Part shown: piece by piece, positions 42,564 to 51,866 of the stretch
How positions within the stretch are numbered: the first letter of the stretch is position 1
Layout: every line of letters begins with the position of its first letter
Assembly: GCA_964600845.1 (NCBI GenBank)
Contig: CAZRJW010000004.1
Coordinates: 1 to 64,000 of the forward strand
From: JAGOTP01 sp964600845
Lineage (GTDB): Bacteria; Patescibacteriota; Patescibacteriia; 2-12-FULL-60-25
Length of the DNA stretch: 64,000 bases
Reading direction: 5' to 3'
Program-made: the position numbers and the translations under genes
The notes under the pieces: model-generated
What the model saw: the letters and a program-made list of their open reading frames with translations, nothing else
What the model was told of the DNA's origin: nothing
Database searches by the model: none

Positions 42564-43808
42564 TCAAGGAAGCTGTGCACAGACACTTCCCCCAACAAGT
42601 CGTCCGGTTGCCCAAGACGCTTGGAGATTGAACCCTCCGGTGAATCCATCGACATCGAGAATTTCTCCCGCAAAAAATAATCCCGGGCAGAGCTTTGATT
42701 CCATTGTGCTCGGATCAACTTCCTTCAGATCAACGCCACCCGCCGTGACGAACTCATCCCCTGCTCCGCGCGCAACAACATGTAATTTGATATTCTTTAG
42801 CCAACCCACCACCTGAAGCAACTCTTTCTTTGAAAACTCAGCGGCGTGCTTCTCCAATGAGAATGACAGCTCATGGCACAGAATCTCTATCAAGGACTTT
42901 GGAACAAACCCTGTTAATCCGTTTGGAAGATTCTTCTTGGGCGTTTGCGCAATCCGTTCTCCGAGTGCTCGCAACAACTCCTCCGGTGAGTCGTCTGGGA
43001 ACAGGTCGATGGAAATTTCAAGCGGATGCACTTGGTCATAGAGCTCAAACGCGACTAAGCCCGACACAGCAAAGACTGCCGGTCCGCTCACGCCCTTATG
43101 CGTGAACAAAAAGGGACCGGTCCAAGAATAGCTCTTCTCCCGTTTCGCCGTGATCTTCGCTTTTTCGAAGGAGAGCCCAGAGATTTCTGCCGTCCATTTT
43201 TCGAGTGTAAAAAAGGCGTTCAAACTGGCGGCAAGTGGCGTGATAGTGTGACCCAAGGTTTGGGCAAAGGCATAGCCATCTCCTGTTGAGCCCGTGTGAC
43301 GATACGCTTGACCACCGGTCGTAAGCACAAGCCGGTCGACCACGAGCGGCTCGGCCGTATCTTTGAAGAAGATCTGAAATTGCTCTCCGTACTTCTCTAC
43401 ACGGATCGCATTCGCTTTCAGCCACACCTGAACAGAGGACGTCTCAAACAGGCGCTCAAAAACCCCAACAACATCTTTTCCATCGTTTGATTGGGGGAAG
43501 ACTCGCAGATCTTCTTCGACCTTGAGCGGCACGCCGTGATCTTCGAACCAGGTAAACACTTTTTCTGGAGGAAAGGCGTACATCGCCGAGGAGAGGAACT
43601 TATTTCCGCGAGGATAGCGCGTCAGGACCGTACGGACGTCCGTGATCCCTGTCGTCACGTTACACCGTCCACCGCCGGAAATAATCACCTTCTTCCCGAG
43701 CCCATCATTTTTTTCAATCAAAAATACATCCGTCTCTGGATGTGCTTCGAGAAGCGTTGCGGCCGTCATCAGCCCTGCCGCTCCCCCACCAATAATTGCA
43801 ACCTTCAT
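42564..43808 (-). CDS. BaiN/HI0933-family flavoprotein
   Basis: FAD-binding oxidoreductase of 414 aa. The dinucleotide fold starts VAIIGGGAAGLMTAATLL; VIISGGGRCNVTT and LTTGGQAYRHTGSTGDGYAFA are family signatures; the C-terminus has GLFFAGEILDVDGFTGGFNLQASWATG. Substrate unknown; BaiN-like proteins reduce enones. The extended -10 box TACAAC (43816-43821) lies seven bases before the ATG. Confidence 0.9.
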   Translation of the reverse strand: MKVAIIGGGAAGLMTAATLLEAHPETDVFLIEKNDGLGKKVIISGGGRCNVTTGITDVRTVLTRYPRGNKFLSSAMYAFPPEKVFTWFEDHGVPLKVEEDLRVFPQSNDGKDVVGVFERLFETSSVQVWLKANAIRVEKYGEQFQIFFKDTAEPLVVDRLVLTTGGQAYRHTGSTGDGYAFAQTLGHTITPLAASLNAFFTLEKWTAEISGLSFEKAKITAKREKSYSWTGPFLFTHKGVSGPAVFAVSGLVAFELYDQVHPLEISIDLFPDDSPEELLRALGERIAQTPKKNLPNGLTGFVPKSLIEILCHELSFSLEKHAAEFSKKELLQVVGWLKNIKLHVVARGAGDEFVTAGGVDLKEVDPSTMESKLCPGLFFAGEILDVDGFTGGFNLQASWATGRLVGGSVCAQLP

Positions 43809-43852
43809 GGCACAGGTTGTAGCACAGAATCCTTCTCAAGAGCTAGCGCTCT

Positions 43853-44656
43853 TCAGGCGCGAATACGTGACCAACCAAGGCTTCCGATGAACAGTGCAAG
43901 GGCGATCAACACAATCGATCCACCGCTCGGGAGGTCGAAATAGAATGAAGTGAAGAGTCCAATCACGACCGATAGGACTGAAATCACGAGCGCGATCCGG
44001 AAGGTCCGTGAAAAGCTCTGTTTGAATTGCGTAGCTGTTAAGACCGGAATCACCATGAGCGCTCCCACGAGCAACGTCCCAACGATCCGGAGACTGAGCG
44101 ACACCGTAATTGCTGCTAGAATGACTAACACGGCGTTTAACAGGCGAACAGGCACTCCGTTCGCTCGCGCGAGCTCTTCGTCGTAGGCGACCAAGAAAAA
44201 GGTCTTGAAGCCAGCGAGAACAATCCCGAGGACCGCCAGCCCGAAGACACCAATCAGCCAAAGGTCAAACAAGGTGACGGTCGTGATGCTTCCGAAGAGA
44301 ATGCTGAGCAAGTTCGCACTCTGCCCACGCGTGAATCCAAAGAGGATAATCGCCAGCGCCAAACTCCCGGAGAGAACCAATGCGAGCAATGACTCTCCAA
44401 ACAATTTCCGACGGGTACGCAGCTCTTCAATACCCAAGGCAGCGACGGACGACGTAATCAACGCGCCGACCATCGGATTGATCCCTACCAAGGCGCTCAG
44501 CGCGACTCCGACCAGAGAAACGTGCGAGAGCGTATCTGCTAAGAGCGAATAGCGTTTTACCACCAGAAAAATACCGATCGCAGGTGCAAGAATCGCGATC
44601 ATCAATCCGGCCGCAAAGGCGCGGAGCATGAAGTCGTACTGGAAGATCTCAAGCAT
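43853..44656 (-). CDS. znuB: Zinc ABC transporter permease
   Basis: Membrane subunit of a cluster 9 metal importer: 267 aa with about eight hydrophobic helices, LADTLSHVSLVGVALSALVGINP and GTLLVGALMVIPVLTA being typical of the ZnuB/MntB family. Third gene of znuA-znuC-znuB on the minus strand; it begins three bases after znuC. Confidence 0.93.
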   Translation of the reverse strand: MLEIFQYDFMLRAFAAGLMIAILAPAIGIFLVVKRYSLLADTLSHVSLVGVALSALVGINPMVGALITSSVAALGIEELRTRRKLFGESLLALVLSGSLALAIILFGFTRGQSANLLSILFGSITTVTLFDLWLIGVFGLAVLGIVLAGFKTFFLVAYDEELARANGVPVRLLNAVLVILAAITVSLSLRIVGTLLVGALMVIPVLTATQFKQSFSRTFRIALVISVLSVVIGLFTSFYFDLPSGGSIVLIALALFIGSLGWSRIRA

Positions 44657-44659
44657 AGG

Positions 44660-45412
44660 TTAGGCGTGACGATGGATATGCGTGATCTTCTTTCCGTAGA
44701 TCCCATCGATCACATGCGGTTCGTGGAGCATGGAAGGCGCTCCCGAGCACAATAACCCACGATTCAAACACAAGATGGATTTCACCTCTTCCGCAATCGC
44801 ATCGATGTCGTGGGAGACAAAGAGAATGGTGAGTTTTTGTTTTGTATTGAGCTCTTTCAGGAAGGTGTAAAATTCCGCTTGTGTCTTTACGTCTACCCCC
44901 ACGAATGGCTCATCGAGGATCAAGAGCTTCGGCTCGCTTGCGAGGGCGCGCGCTACGTAGACACGCTGACGCTGACCGCCCGAAAGGCTGCTCATCAGCC
45001 GATCTTTCAGATCCAGGATCCCTGCCACCTGGAGCGCCTCACGGATCGCCTTCTGGTCGCGGATGGTCAATCGTCCGAAGATTCCTCGCTTCACCGTTCG
45101 ACCGCTCTCAACAATCTCAGTCACCGTTGCAGGAAAAGCCGCCTGATCTTGCGAGATACGCTGAGGCACATAGCCAATCACTGCCTGATTCTTGGCCACG
45201 GTCGGCGCTAAGTTCGCAATTTTCACCTCACCTGAGGTTGGACGCAACAATCCAACCAATATTTTTAGAAGCGTCGTCTTACCTCCGCCGTTTGGCCCCA
45301 CAATCCCGACATAATCCCCCGCCTCAATCGAAAATGACACATTCTCTAACACGAGATTGTGGTCGTAAGCGAAGCAGACATCACGCGCTTCGATCAGCGG
45401 ATGGGTGCTCAT
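44660..45412 (-). CDS. znuC: Zinc ABC transporter ATPase
   Basis: ATPase of the metal importer. Walker A VGPNGGGKTTLLKIL, signature LSGGQRQRVYVARAL, Walker B LLILDEPFVGVD, and TILFVSHDIDAI. Length 250 aa. Its ATG overlaps the znuA stop by four bases (ATGA), showing tight coupling. Confidence 0.95.
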   Translation of the reverse strand: MSTHPLIEARDVCFAYDHNLVLENVSFSIEAGDYVGIVGPNGGGKTTLLKILVGLLRPTSGEVKIANLAPTVAKNQAVIGYVPQRISQDQAAFPATVTEIVESGRTVKRGIFGRLTIRDQKAIREALQVAGILDLKDRLMSSLSGGQRQRVYVARALASEPKLLILDEPFVGVDVKTQAEFYTFLKELNTKQKLTILFVSHDIDAIAEEVKSILCLNRGLLCSGAPSMLHEPHVIDGIYGKKITHIHRHA

Positions 45413-46344
45413 ACGCAGGTTAATGCCGTTCGTAAGGCACGTAAGTTCTCTTCCATTACTTGAATATACTCCTTCCCCGACCGAAGGTCTTCTTCCGTTA
45501 GTCCCTCGATTGGATTCAAGACCGCCGTTCCAACCCCCACCTCCGAGGCGACCGTTTCAGCAAACTTTGGACTCACCAGCGTCTCAAAGAAAATCGTCTT
45601 CACTCCCTTCTGTTTTGCGAGCGTCGAGACTTCCGCGATCTTCTGCGGCGAAGGATCTTCTTCTGGCGACAAGCCGAGAATATAGTAGTTTGTTAGATTG
45701 TAGCGCTTCGCAAGGTAGCGGAACGCGTTATGCGACGTCACAATCTCCCGTCGTTCACAGCGTGCCAGCCCTGCCCGGTAGGCCTCGTCTAGCGCCTTCA
45801 GACGAGCAACATAGGCATCTTTCTGCGCTATGAACCGAGCTGCATCTGGCGAGCTCTGAGACAGTGCTGTGGCAATCGCCTCCGAGATCTGGGCTGCAAA
45901 CACTGGATCGAGCCACACATGCGGATCGAGCCCTTCCCCCTCTTCCGATGGCAATACCGCGATCCCTTCACTCAGGATCAATACACGAATCTGCTTCGCC
46001 CGCAGCCCATCCACCACTTTTTCCGCCCAAGGATCCACGCCATTTCCATTGATCAGCACCAGGTCCGCCTTCTGCATCTTCACGAGATCTTGAGGCGTTG
46101 GTTCATATTCATGCGGTTCTATCCCCGGTGGCGTGATCGTTATGACCTCAACCAATTCACCTCCTACGTTCTTCGCAAAATCCCCTAACGGGTAGATCGT
46201 GGCCACAATCTGCACCTTTTGATTCGTGCTCATCGGTTTCCTTGTCTCGAAGAAGCGTGAAGCGCTCAATACAAAGACAACGAGACCGAGGAGAAAAAGG
46301 CCTCCCACAATGATCGCAATACGGCTTTTTTGGCTGAAAATCAT
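45409..46344 (-). CDS. znuA: Zinc-binding lipoprotein-like solute receptor
   Basis: Cluster A-I substrate-binding protein, held by an N-terminal membrane helix (about residues 9-27) rather than a lipobox. Metal ligands are His in GIEPHEYEPTP, His in LDPHVWLDP and His in VTSHNAFRYL. Having His at the third position (Mn proteins have Glu) favours zinc. The His-rich loop of many ZnuA proteins is absent. First gene of the operon; its promoter faces that of the cold-shock gene. Confidence 0.92.
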   Translation of the reverse strand: MIFSQKSRIAIIVGGLFLLGLVVFVLSASRFFETRKPMSTNQKVQIVATIYPLGDFAKNVGGELVEVITITPPGIEPHEYEPTPQDLVKMQKADLVLINGNGVDPWAEKVVDGLRAKQIRVLILSEGIAVLPSEEGEGLDPHVWLDPVFAAQISEAIATALSQSSPDAARFIAQKDAYVARLKALDEAYRAGLARCERREIVTSHNAFRYLAKRYNLTNYYILGLSPEEDPSPQKIAEVSTLAKQKGVKTIFFETLVSPKFAETVASEVGVGTAVLNPIEGLTEEDLRSGKEYIQVMEENLRALRTALTCV

Positions 46345-46384
46345 AGGATTATCTGCTCTTCAGCTTATTGCAAGTAATTCGCAT

Positions 46385-46437
46385 TGTCAATGTGACGGAG
46401 ATGAAACATTGACATTTTTTGGCTTTTCTGCTATCCT
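46385..46437. promoter_or_regulatory. Divergent znuA / cold-shock promoter with inverted repeat
   Basis: TGTCAATG (46385-46392) and CATTGACA (46407-46414) form an 8-bp inverted repeat with a 14-base spacer. Each arm contains a TTGACA -35 box facing outward. On plus, TTGACA is followed by 17 bases and TATCCT (46432-46437). On minus, TTGACA is followed by 17 bases and TAAGCT. The repeat may also be an operator for a metal regulator. Confidence 0.6.
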
Positions 46438-46553
46438 CCATAGTTGAATATACCTATCTTCTAAACGAAGAGCAGCAAAGTCGTAGATTTTCGCCGCCGT
46501 AGCATAACGCCGTAGTATATTTCACACTTTATTCCTTTTTCATTACATATTGT

Positions 46554-46757
46554 ATGAAAGGTATCATTAAGAAGCTCACAGATCGCGGATTCGGTTTTAT
46601 CGGCGCTGAAGGAGAAGCAAAAGACTTGTTCTTCCACAGCAAGTCCCTCGTAGGTGTTATGTTCGATGATCTTCGCGAAGGTGAAACAGTCACGTTCGAG
46701 ATCGAGAACTCCCCAAAGGGACCAAGCGCTGTCAACGTTCAGCGCGTACAGGCCTAA
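46554..46757 (+). CDS. Cold-shock-domain protein (CspA family)
   Basis: A 67-residue RNA chaperone. The RNP1-like motif is GFGFIGAEG and RNP2-like is DLFFHSKSL. The usual KGTVKWFN start is replaced by MKGIIKKLTDR. The predicted leader is about 110 bases, as is common for cold-shock genes whose leaders sense temperature, and contrasts with the leaderless genes around. A terminator follows. Confidence 0.92.
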   Translation: MKGIIKKLTDRGFGFIGAEGEAKDLFFHSKSLVGVMFDDLREGETVTFEIENSPKGPSAVNVQRVQA

Positions 46758-46775
46758 TAGCCTCACCGCTCAGAG

Positions 46776-46810
46776 CACCCGTCATCGAAAGATGGCGGGT
46801 GTTTTGTATT
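46776..46810 (+). terminator. Terminator after the cold-shock gene
   Basis: CACCCGTCATC-GAAA-GATGGCGGGTG followed by TTTTGTATT. Confidence 0.88.
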
Positions 46811-46849
46811 CTTTGACGCCTCGTGGAGCCCGTTCTATCTTTGTTCGAT

Positions 46850-48130
46850 ATGGCCACCCTGTTTGATGCCGACAACGCGGAACGCAGAAAAAAGGCCGCT
46901 CCCCTTGCGGATCGACTTCGGCCACAGACACTCGATGAAGTGGTTGGGCAAACAGATCTCGTGAAGCCTGGAGCTGTCCTACGAAAACTGATTGAGTCTG
47001 GCCATGTTCCTTCGATGATCCTCTGGGGACCTCCCGGCTCTGGAAAAACAACCTTAGCTAAGCTCATCGCTGGCTTAGGCGGCTACACGTTTATCGAACT
47101 CTCCGCCGTCACTTCCGGGCTTGCCGACGTCCGACAAGTATTAAAAGAGGCGGAGGCACGGCTGAGTTTCCATGGAACACAGACCGTTCTGTTCATCGAT
47201 GAAATTCATCGTTTCAATAAATCGCAACAGGATGCATTTCTCCCACACGTCGAGAACGGCACAATCACACTGATCGGAGCAACCACCGAAAATCCAAGCT
47301 TTGAAATAAACGCCGCTCTCCTTTCTCGCGCGAAAGTGTTCGTGTTAAAAAAACTTGAACCAGAGGATATTCGTGGACTCATTCTGCGTGCAGTTCAAGA
47401 TAAAGAGCGTGGCCTCGGCGAAAAAGACCTCACTCTTCCAGAAGAGGTAATCGACGGTCTTATTTTGGTCGCGGATGGCGATGCACGCACCGCCCTGAAT
47501 ACCTTGGAGTACTTAGCGCAAGCGTCTTCCGCTGAGCAGGATCCAGAGACGAAGAAGTGGAAGCTCACCCCCACCGTCAAAGATCTTCAATCACTCCTGC
47601 AGCGCACGCACGTGCTGTATGACAAAAACGGTGAAGAGCACTTCAACATTATCTCCGCCCTGCATAAGTCGATGCGTGGGTCGGATGCGAACGCCGCCTT
47701 GTATTGGTTGGGACGAATGCTCGAAAGTGGAGATGATCCGCTCTACGTTGCCCGACGGCTTGTTCGTTTCGCTTCAGAGGACATCGGTCTCGCTGATCCG
47801 AACGCCCTCACACAAGCGGTTGCGGGCTATCAGGCAGCTCATTTTTTGGGTATGCCTGAATGCAACGTCCATCTTGCGCAAGTTGTCGCGTATCTTGCTC
47901 GCGCCCCAAAATCAAATGCGCTCTATGAAGCGTACAATGCCGTTCGCGAAGACATTCGAACGCTCCCGAATGAGCCCGTTCCGCTTCACATTCGGAATGC
48001 CCCGACCAAACTCATGAAAGAGCTCGACTATGGCAAAGGTTACAAATACAATCCTGATTTCAAAGAGCCGATCGATCAGACGTATCTTCCCGATAAACTC
48101 AAAGGGCGGACTTACTTGCCGAAGCCGTAG
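46850..48130 (+). CDS. rarA: Replication-associated AAA+ ATPase RarA/MgsA
   Basis: Clamp-loader-like ATPase acting at stalled forks. It begins with a short linker, then PLADRLRPQTLDEVVGQ; Walker A is LWGPPGSGKTTLAKLI, Walker B VLFIDEIHRFNKSQQD, sensor 1 LIGATTENPSFE. The C-terminal MgsA domain has HKSMRGSDANAALYWLGRML and SEDIGLADPNAL. Length 426 aa. ATG 46850 chosen over GTG 46823. Confidence 0.96.
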   Translation: MATLFDADNAERRKKAAPLADRLRPQTLDEVVGQTDLVKPGAVLRKLIESGHVPSMILWGPPGSGKTTLAKLIAGLGGYTFIELSAVTSGLADVRQVLKEAEARLSFHGTQTVLFIDEIHRFNKSQQDAFLPHVENGTITLIGATTENPSFEINAALLSRAKVFVLKKLEPEDIRGLILRAVQDKERGLGEKDLTLPEEVIDGLILVADGDARTALNTLEYLAQASSAEQDPETKKWKLTPTVKDLQSLLQRTHVLYDKNGEEHFNIISALHKSMRGSDANAALYWLGRMLESGDDPLYVARRLVRFASEDIGLADPNALTQAVAGYQAAHFLGMPECNVHLAQVVAYLARAPKSNALYEAYNAVREDIRTLPNEPVPLHIRNAPTKLMKELDYGKGYKYNPDFKEPIDQTYLPDKLKGRTYLPKP

Positions 48131-48145
48131 ACTGGCCTTTACAGT
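48116..48145 (+). promoter_or_regulatory. Leaderless promoter of 48152 gene
   Basis: TTGCCG (48116-48121), 18 bases, TACAGT (48140-48145), six bases before the ATG. Confidence 0.5.
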
Positions 48146-48151
48146 AGCTCC

Positions 48152-49231
48152 ATGTCTCAACATCATCGCTCCCACTTCTTTGTCATGGCGGGTGGATTCG
48201 CGCTCTTCGTGGCGCTGTTTGTGATCTTCAATCAAGACAATCGACCAACAGCTCTTCTTCCGCTTGAAACAGCTCCTTCAACCTCTTCAACGCTAACGGT
48301 AATTGAACCGACTCCCGTTAGCACGAGCACACCGGCGAGGTCAGCTACGGCGACTAGCTCACACGCACTTTCACTCCCCTCTCTTTTTGCGAAGCCTTTT
48401 AGCGGATCTGAATTCAAGGTAGGTCGTGTTCTTGAACAGAATGATGTTTATACGCGTCATTACATTACCTACAAAAGTGGCGAGCTGACGATCTCGGGCA
48501 TCATGAACGTCCCTAAAGGGACAGGGCCGTTTCCTGTCTTAATTTTGAATCATGGATACATCGATACCGCCATTTACACGAACGGTCGCGGACTTCGTCG
48601 AGAACAGGATCACTTCGCCCGAGCTGGGTATATCGTCGTTCACCCGGATTATCGGAACCATGCCCAATCGAGCAAGGACACACGAGACGAGCTCTTAGTT
48701 CGACTGGGATACGTTGAGGATGTCATCAATGCCGTTGTAGCCTTACGGGCCGCCGATCTTCCCTACGTCGATGGAGAGCACGTTGGGATGCTTGGCCATT
48801 CGATGGGTGGAGGCATTACGCTCGCCGCTCTCGTGACACAGCCCGATCTCATCGATGCGGCCGTTCTCTACGCCCCGGTTTCAGGCGACCAACGAGAAAG
48901 CTACGAGCGCTGGATGTCTCGTCGACCAGAAGCCGCGGAAAAGATTCGCGCGCTGTATGGCGAGCCTGCCTCAGCTCCAGAATTTTGGGACAACGTCTCT
49001 GCGGAAACGTTCTATAACCGCGTGACGGCACCCGTACGCATCTTTCATGGAACGGCCGATCAAGATGTGCCGCTCGACTGGTCAAAAGAAACGAAACGCC
49101 TTCTGAACGAAGCGGGTAAGGACGCGGAACTTATTATCTATCCAAACGGACCCCACGAATTCGGCCGAGACTGGCCAGACTTCATGCGCCAGTCTACGGA
49201 ATTCTTTGATCGATCTCTCAAGCGCTCTTAG
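48152..49231 (+). CDS. Membrane-anchored alpha/beta hydrolase (S9-like)
   Basis: A 359-residue serine hydrolase. One N-terminal membrane helix (about residues 8-25) and a Ser/Thr linker precede the catalytic domain. The nucleophile is in LGHSMGGG, the acid Asp in FHGTADQDVPLDW and the His in YPNGPHEFG. The form is that of prolyl-oligopeptidase-type or dienelactone-hydrolase-like enzymes; peptide or ester substrate unknown. The catalytic part lies outside the membrane. Confidence 0.85.
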   Translation: MSQHHRSHFFVMAGGFALFVALFVIFNQDNRPTALLPLETAPSTSSTLTVIEPTPVSTSTPARSATATSSHALSLPSLFAKPFSGSEFKVGRVLEQNDVYTRHYITYKSGELTISGIMNVPKGTGPFPVLILNHGYIDTAIYTNGRGLRREQDHFARAGYIVVHPDYRNHAQSSKDTRDELLVRLGYVEDVINAVVALRAADLPYVDGEHVGMLGHSMGGGITLAALVTQPDLIDAAVLYAPVSGDQRESYERWMSRRPEAAEKIRALYGEPASAPEFWDNVSAETFYNRVTAPVRIFHGTADQDVPLDWSKETKRLLNEAGKDAELIIYPNGPHEFGRDWPDFMRQSTEFFDRSLKRS

Positions 49232-49240
49232 ACTGACTTA

Positions 49241-50281
49241 TTAGCTCTTCCAGATCGCTTTCGCGAACTTCCAAACGTACTTGGCGATGATGAGGACAAT
49301 GAAGAAGTAGATGATCCACTGAATGGCGAAGAAGAACAGAGCGACGAGGCCAACTGTCAGGTCCTGTGCGACGCGATTCAAGTCATAGACAAACGCACGA
49401 ACAGCTCCCTTCCAAGAATCTCTGAGATTTTCCCCATCGACGAACTTGTTTTCGTAGACGCTGAGATTGAAATAGGTATATTCCAAACGATCGAGCTGCT
49501 CAGCCTTACCACGCGTGAGACGATCGAGCTGTTCATTGACGTTGATTCTCTCCTGCGTCAGACGTTCGATGATCTGGAGCTTGCTTTCGATAATTCTGGC
49601 GAGGCTTGCCACATCCTGCGAGCGCGTGGCTAACGTCGTAATTTCGTCATAGGCTCTCGTCGCATCATCCAGTGTCTTTTCAATCGTCGCCTTCTTCTTT
49701 TCTAAGATCTCGACCTCGCTCGTGAAGTCGTCAATCGTGCGTTTGATGGTTTGGGTGTTTTCAGACAAGTCTTTTGGTTTGAGCCCCTTCACGATCGCTA
49801 AGATCTCTTCTAAACTAGCGCGTTCAACTTTGAAGGTATACGTACAATTACGATCTGACTGGTTCGCCTGTTCAAAAATAACGTAGGTGCGAGCCTTGAG
49901 ACTAGCGATCGCCCCACAGGTTGCGTTTAAATCACGAGTTTCGATCGTTCCGGTATATTCCTTTGTTTCAAATGCCTCTGCCTGGTTGCCGGTGGTTCCT
50001 CCAGACAGGGGTGGCACGGGAGACATCACATTACGCGCAGACAGCTGTGGCATGCTCGCGTCGTAGGCATCAGGCGCCATCTTACCGGTGGGCATGCCTG
50101 TAGCGTAGCCATAGGAAGCCATACCCGCAGAGCTAGTACTCTCTTCACCCCGCGTCAGAAAAGCAGGGACCGAGGGACTCAGTAAGCGAAAAAGAAAGGC
50201 CAAAAACACCAGAACAATCAGCGCGAGACCCGAGAGCTTCAACACATTCAGCGGTTTGAGGTCGAGTTTGGAGAGGTCCAT
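49241..50281 (-). CDS. DUF4349 membrane protein
   Basis: A 346-residue protein: N-terminal membrane helix (about 12-32), a beta-rich part with YTGTIETRDL and CTYTFKVERASLEEIL, a long coiled coil (about 175-270), and a C-terminal membrane segment VGLVALFFFAIQWIIYFFIVLIIAKYVW. This order is the DUF4349 layout. Function unknown. TATACT (50290-50295) lies eight bases before the ATG, directly after the terminator of the ABC-F gene. Confidence 0.85.
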   Translation of the reverse strand: MDLSKLDLKPLNVLKLSGLALIVLVFLAFLFRLLSPSVPAFLTRGEESTSSAGMASYGYATGMPTGKMAPDAYDASMPQLSARNVMSPVPPLSGGTTGNQAEAFETKEYTGTIETRDLNATCGAIASLKARTYVIFEQANQSDRNCTYTFKVERASLEEILAIVKGLKPKDLSENTQTIKRTIDDFTSEVEILEKKKATIEKTLDDATRAYDEITTLATRSQDVASLARIIESKLQIIERLTQERINVNEQLDRLTRGKAEQLDRLEYTYFNLSVYENKFVDGENLRDSWKGAVRAFVYDLNRVAQDLTVGLVALFFFAIQWIIYFFIVLIIAKYVWKFAKAIWKS

Positions 50282-50289
50282 ATGGATCC

Positions 50290-50295
50290 AGTATA
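50290..50295 (-). promoter_or_regulatory. Leaderless -10 box of the DUF4349 gene
   Basis: TATACT eight bases before the ATG; the matching -35 region falls within the ABC-F terminator hairpin. Confidence 0.5.
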
Positions 50296-50297
50296 GC

Positions 50298-50324
50298 AAA
50301 AAGCCACCTGATCGGTGGCTTTTT
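50298..50324. terminator. Terminator after the ABC-F gene
   Basis: AAAAAGCCACC-TGATC-GGTGGCTTTTT. Confidence 0.85.
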
Positions 50325-50340
50325 GCGGGAAACAGGCTCC

Positions 50341-51813
50341 TTACAGTTCAGGAACCGCTGGTAATGTGTCCAACTTCAACTCTTGATCAAAACGGATCTG
50401 ACTGACGAATTCCGGCGCGTGACTCACGAGAATCATGGCACCTTCATACGCATTCAAGGCTTTTGCAATGACAGGCAGGTGTCGGAAGTTGATGTGGTTG
50501 GTTGGTTCATCCAAGATCAGCAACCCTGGACGCTGTAACACGAACCGAGCAAAACACAGCAACCCTTTTTGTCCTTCAGACAAAGAACCAACCTTCGTCT
50601 TGAGGTCATCTGATCCGAGTAAGAACTGGGCTCCAACCGCGCGCAATTTTTCATTCGACTCAATTTCCATGACTTCGGCCAGCGAATCGTAAGCGGTTGC
50701 GTCAAAGTTCAACCCGGAGAAATCTTGGCGATAATACCCAACCTTTACCTCTGGAGTGATGATAGCCCCCGTATCTTCGTTATTCGCGAGCGTTCGGAGC
50801 AAGGTACTTTTCCCAATCCCGTTTGGTCCGGTGATAAAGAGACGCTTGCCGCGACGAAGCTGAATCTCGATTTGCGCACGATACGGAGAATGATCCTTGA
50901 TGACCTTCACCGAGTTAATCTTCACCATCGGCTCAGGGAATTCCTGGGCCTGGATCTCGAAATCACGGATCGTTTTATCATCGCGTCGGACATCAACCAT
51001 GTCTTCTTCTGCATCAGAGACTTGTTCACGCAGCTTACTCGCAAGCTTACGCATTTTTCCTCCCTTGTTCGCGAAGAAGTTGATCTTGTCTTTACGATCT
51101 TGAATATCTTTCAAGAGGCGAGCGTTCTGCATGCGCTCACGTTCCAAACGTGCGGCGATCTCTTCAACCACGTTAAAGTAGTTCCCAACATAGGCATCAA
51201 CTTTTCCGGTGAAGACATCCAAGTGCAACACGCCTTCGGTGAAGGCATTCAAGAAATCTGCATCGTGCGAAATCACGAGCACCGTTTTTGGGTACATCAT
51301 GAGGAAGCCCGTGAGATGCTCGATCCCCTCTTTATCGAGGTTATTGGTCGGCTCATCCAAAAGCAAAATGTCTGGATTTTGAATGAGGGCGTACGCAAGC
51401 AATAAGCGAGCCTGCTGACCTCCAGAAAATTCGTTGAGTTTTTTATCGAGCGGCGCTTGGAGGTTCACGATTTCGAGGACGTCCTTAATACGACGATCTA
51501 AATCATAGATCGTTTCTTCGCCAAACGCATGCTGGAAATACTCCTCTACGGTTTCCCCCATGCGATCGCGTGGGATGACCTGAAGCCCGGTCGCGATCGT
51601 CGCATCCTTTTGGATGTGAACGGAGCCTTCGAGCGGCTTTAAGGCACCCGTCATGAGCTTGAAGATGGTGCTCTTTCCAGCCCCATTCTGGCCCATGACC
51701 GTTATTTTGGCGTTTTCGCGTACCGAAAAGTTCGCCTCTTCTAACAAGAGGTTCTCTTCGTCGTATCCGTACGATACGTTGCTAAAACGCACGATGACAT
51801 TTCCGTGATCCAT
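50341..51813 (-). CDS. ABC-F family ATPase
   Basis: Soluble protein with two ABC domains and no membrane part, acting on ribosomes. Domain 1: GQNGAGKSTIFKL, FSGGQQARLLLAYAL, LLLDEPTNNLD. Domain 2: GPNGIGKSTLLRTL, LSEGQKGLLCFARF, LILDEPTNHIN. The interdomain linker (about residues 230-290) is charged and helical. Length 490 aa. Family members ease stalled translation or give antibiotic resistance. TAGACT lies nine bases before the ATG. Confidence 0.93.
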   Translation of the reverse strand: MDHGNVIVRFSNVSYGYDEENLLLEEANFSVRENAKITVMGQNGAGKSTIFKLMTGALKPLEGSVHIQKDATIATGLQVIPRDRMGETVEEYFQHAFGEETIYDLDRRIKDVLEIVNLQAPLDKKLNEFSGGQQARLLLAYALIQNPDILLLDEPTNNLDKEGIEHLTGFLMMYPKTVLVISHDADFLNAFTEGVLHLDVFTGKVDAYVGNYFNVVEEIAARLERERMQNARLLKDIQDRKDKINFFANKGGKMRKLASKLREQVSDAEEDMVDVRRDDKTIRDFEIQAQEFPEPMVKINSVKVIKDHSPYRAQIEIQLRRGKRLFITGPNGIGKSTLLRTLANNEDTGAIITPEVKVGYYRQDFSGLNFDATAYDSLAEVMEIESNEKLRAVGAQFLLGSDDLKTKVGSLSEGQKGLLCFARFVLQRPGLLILDEPTNHINFRHLPVIAKALNAYEGAMILVSHAPEFVSQIRFDQELKLDTLPAVPEL

Positions 51814-51866
51814 ACGCGCCCGAGTCTAGCGGAAAATGGCAAAATAAGCGAGCGGGGGCCAAGACC

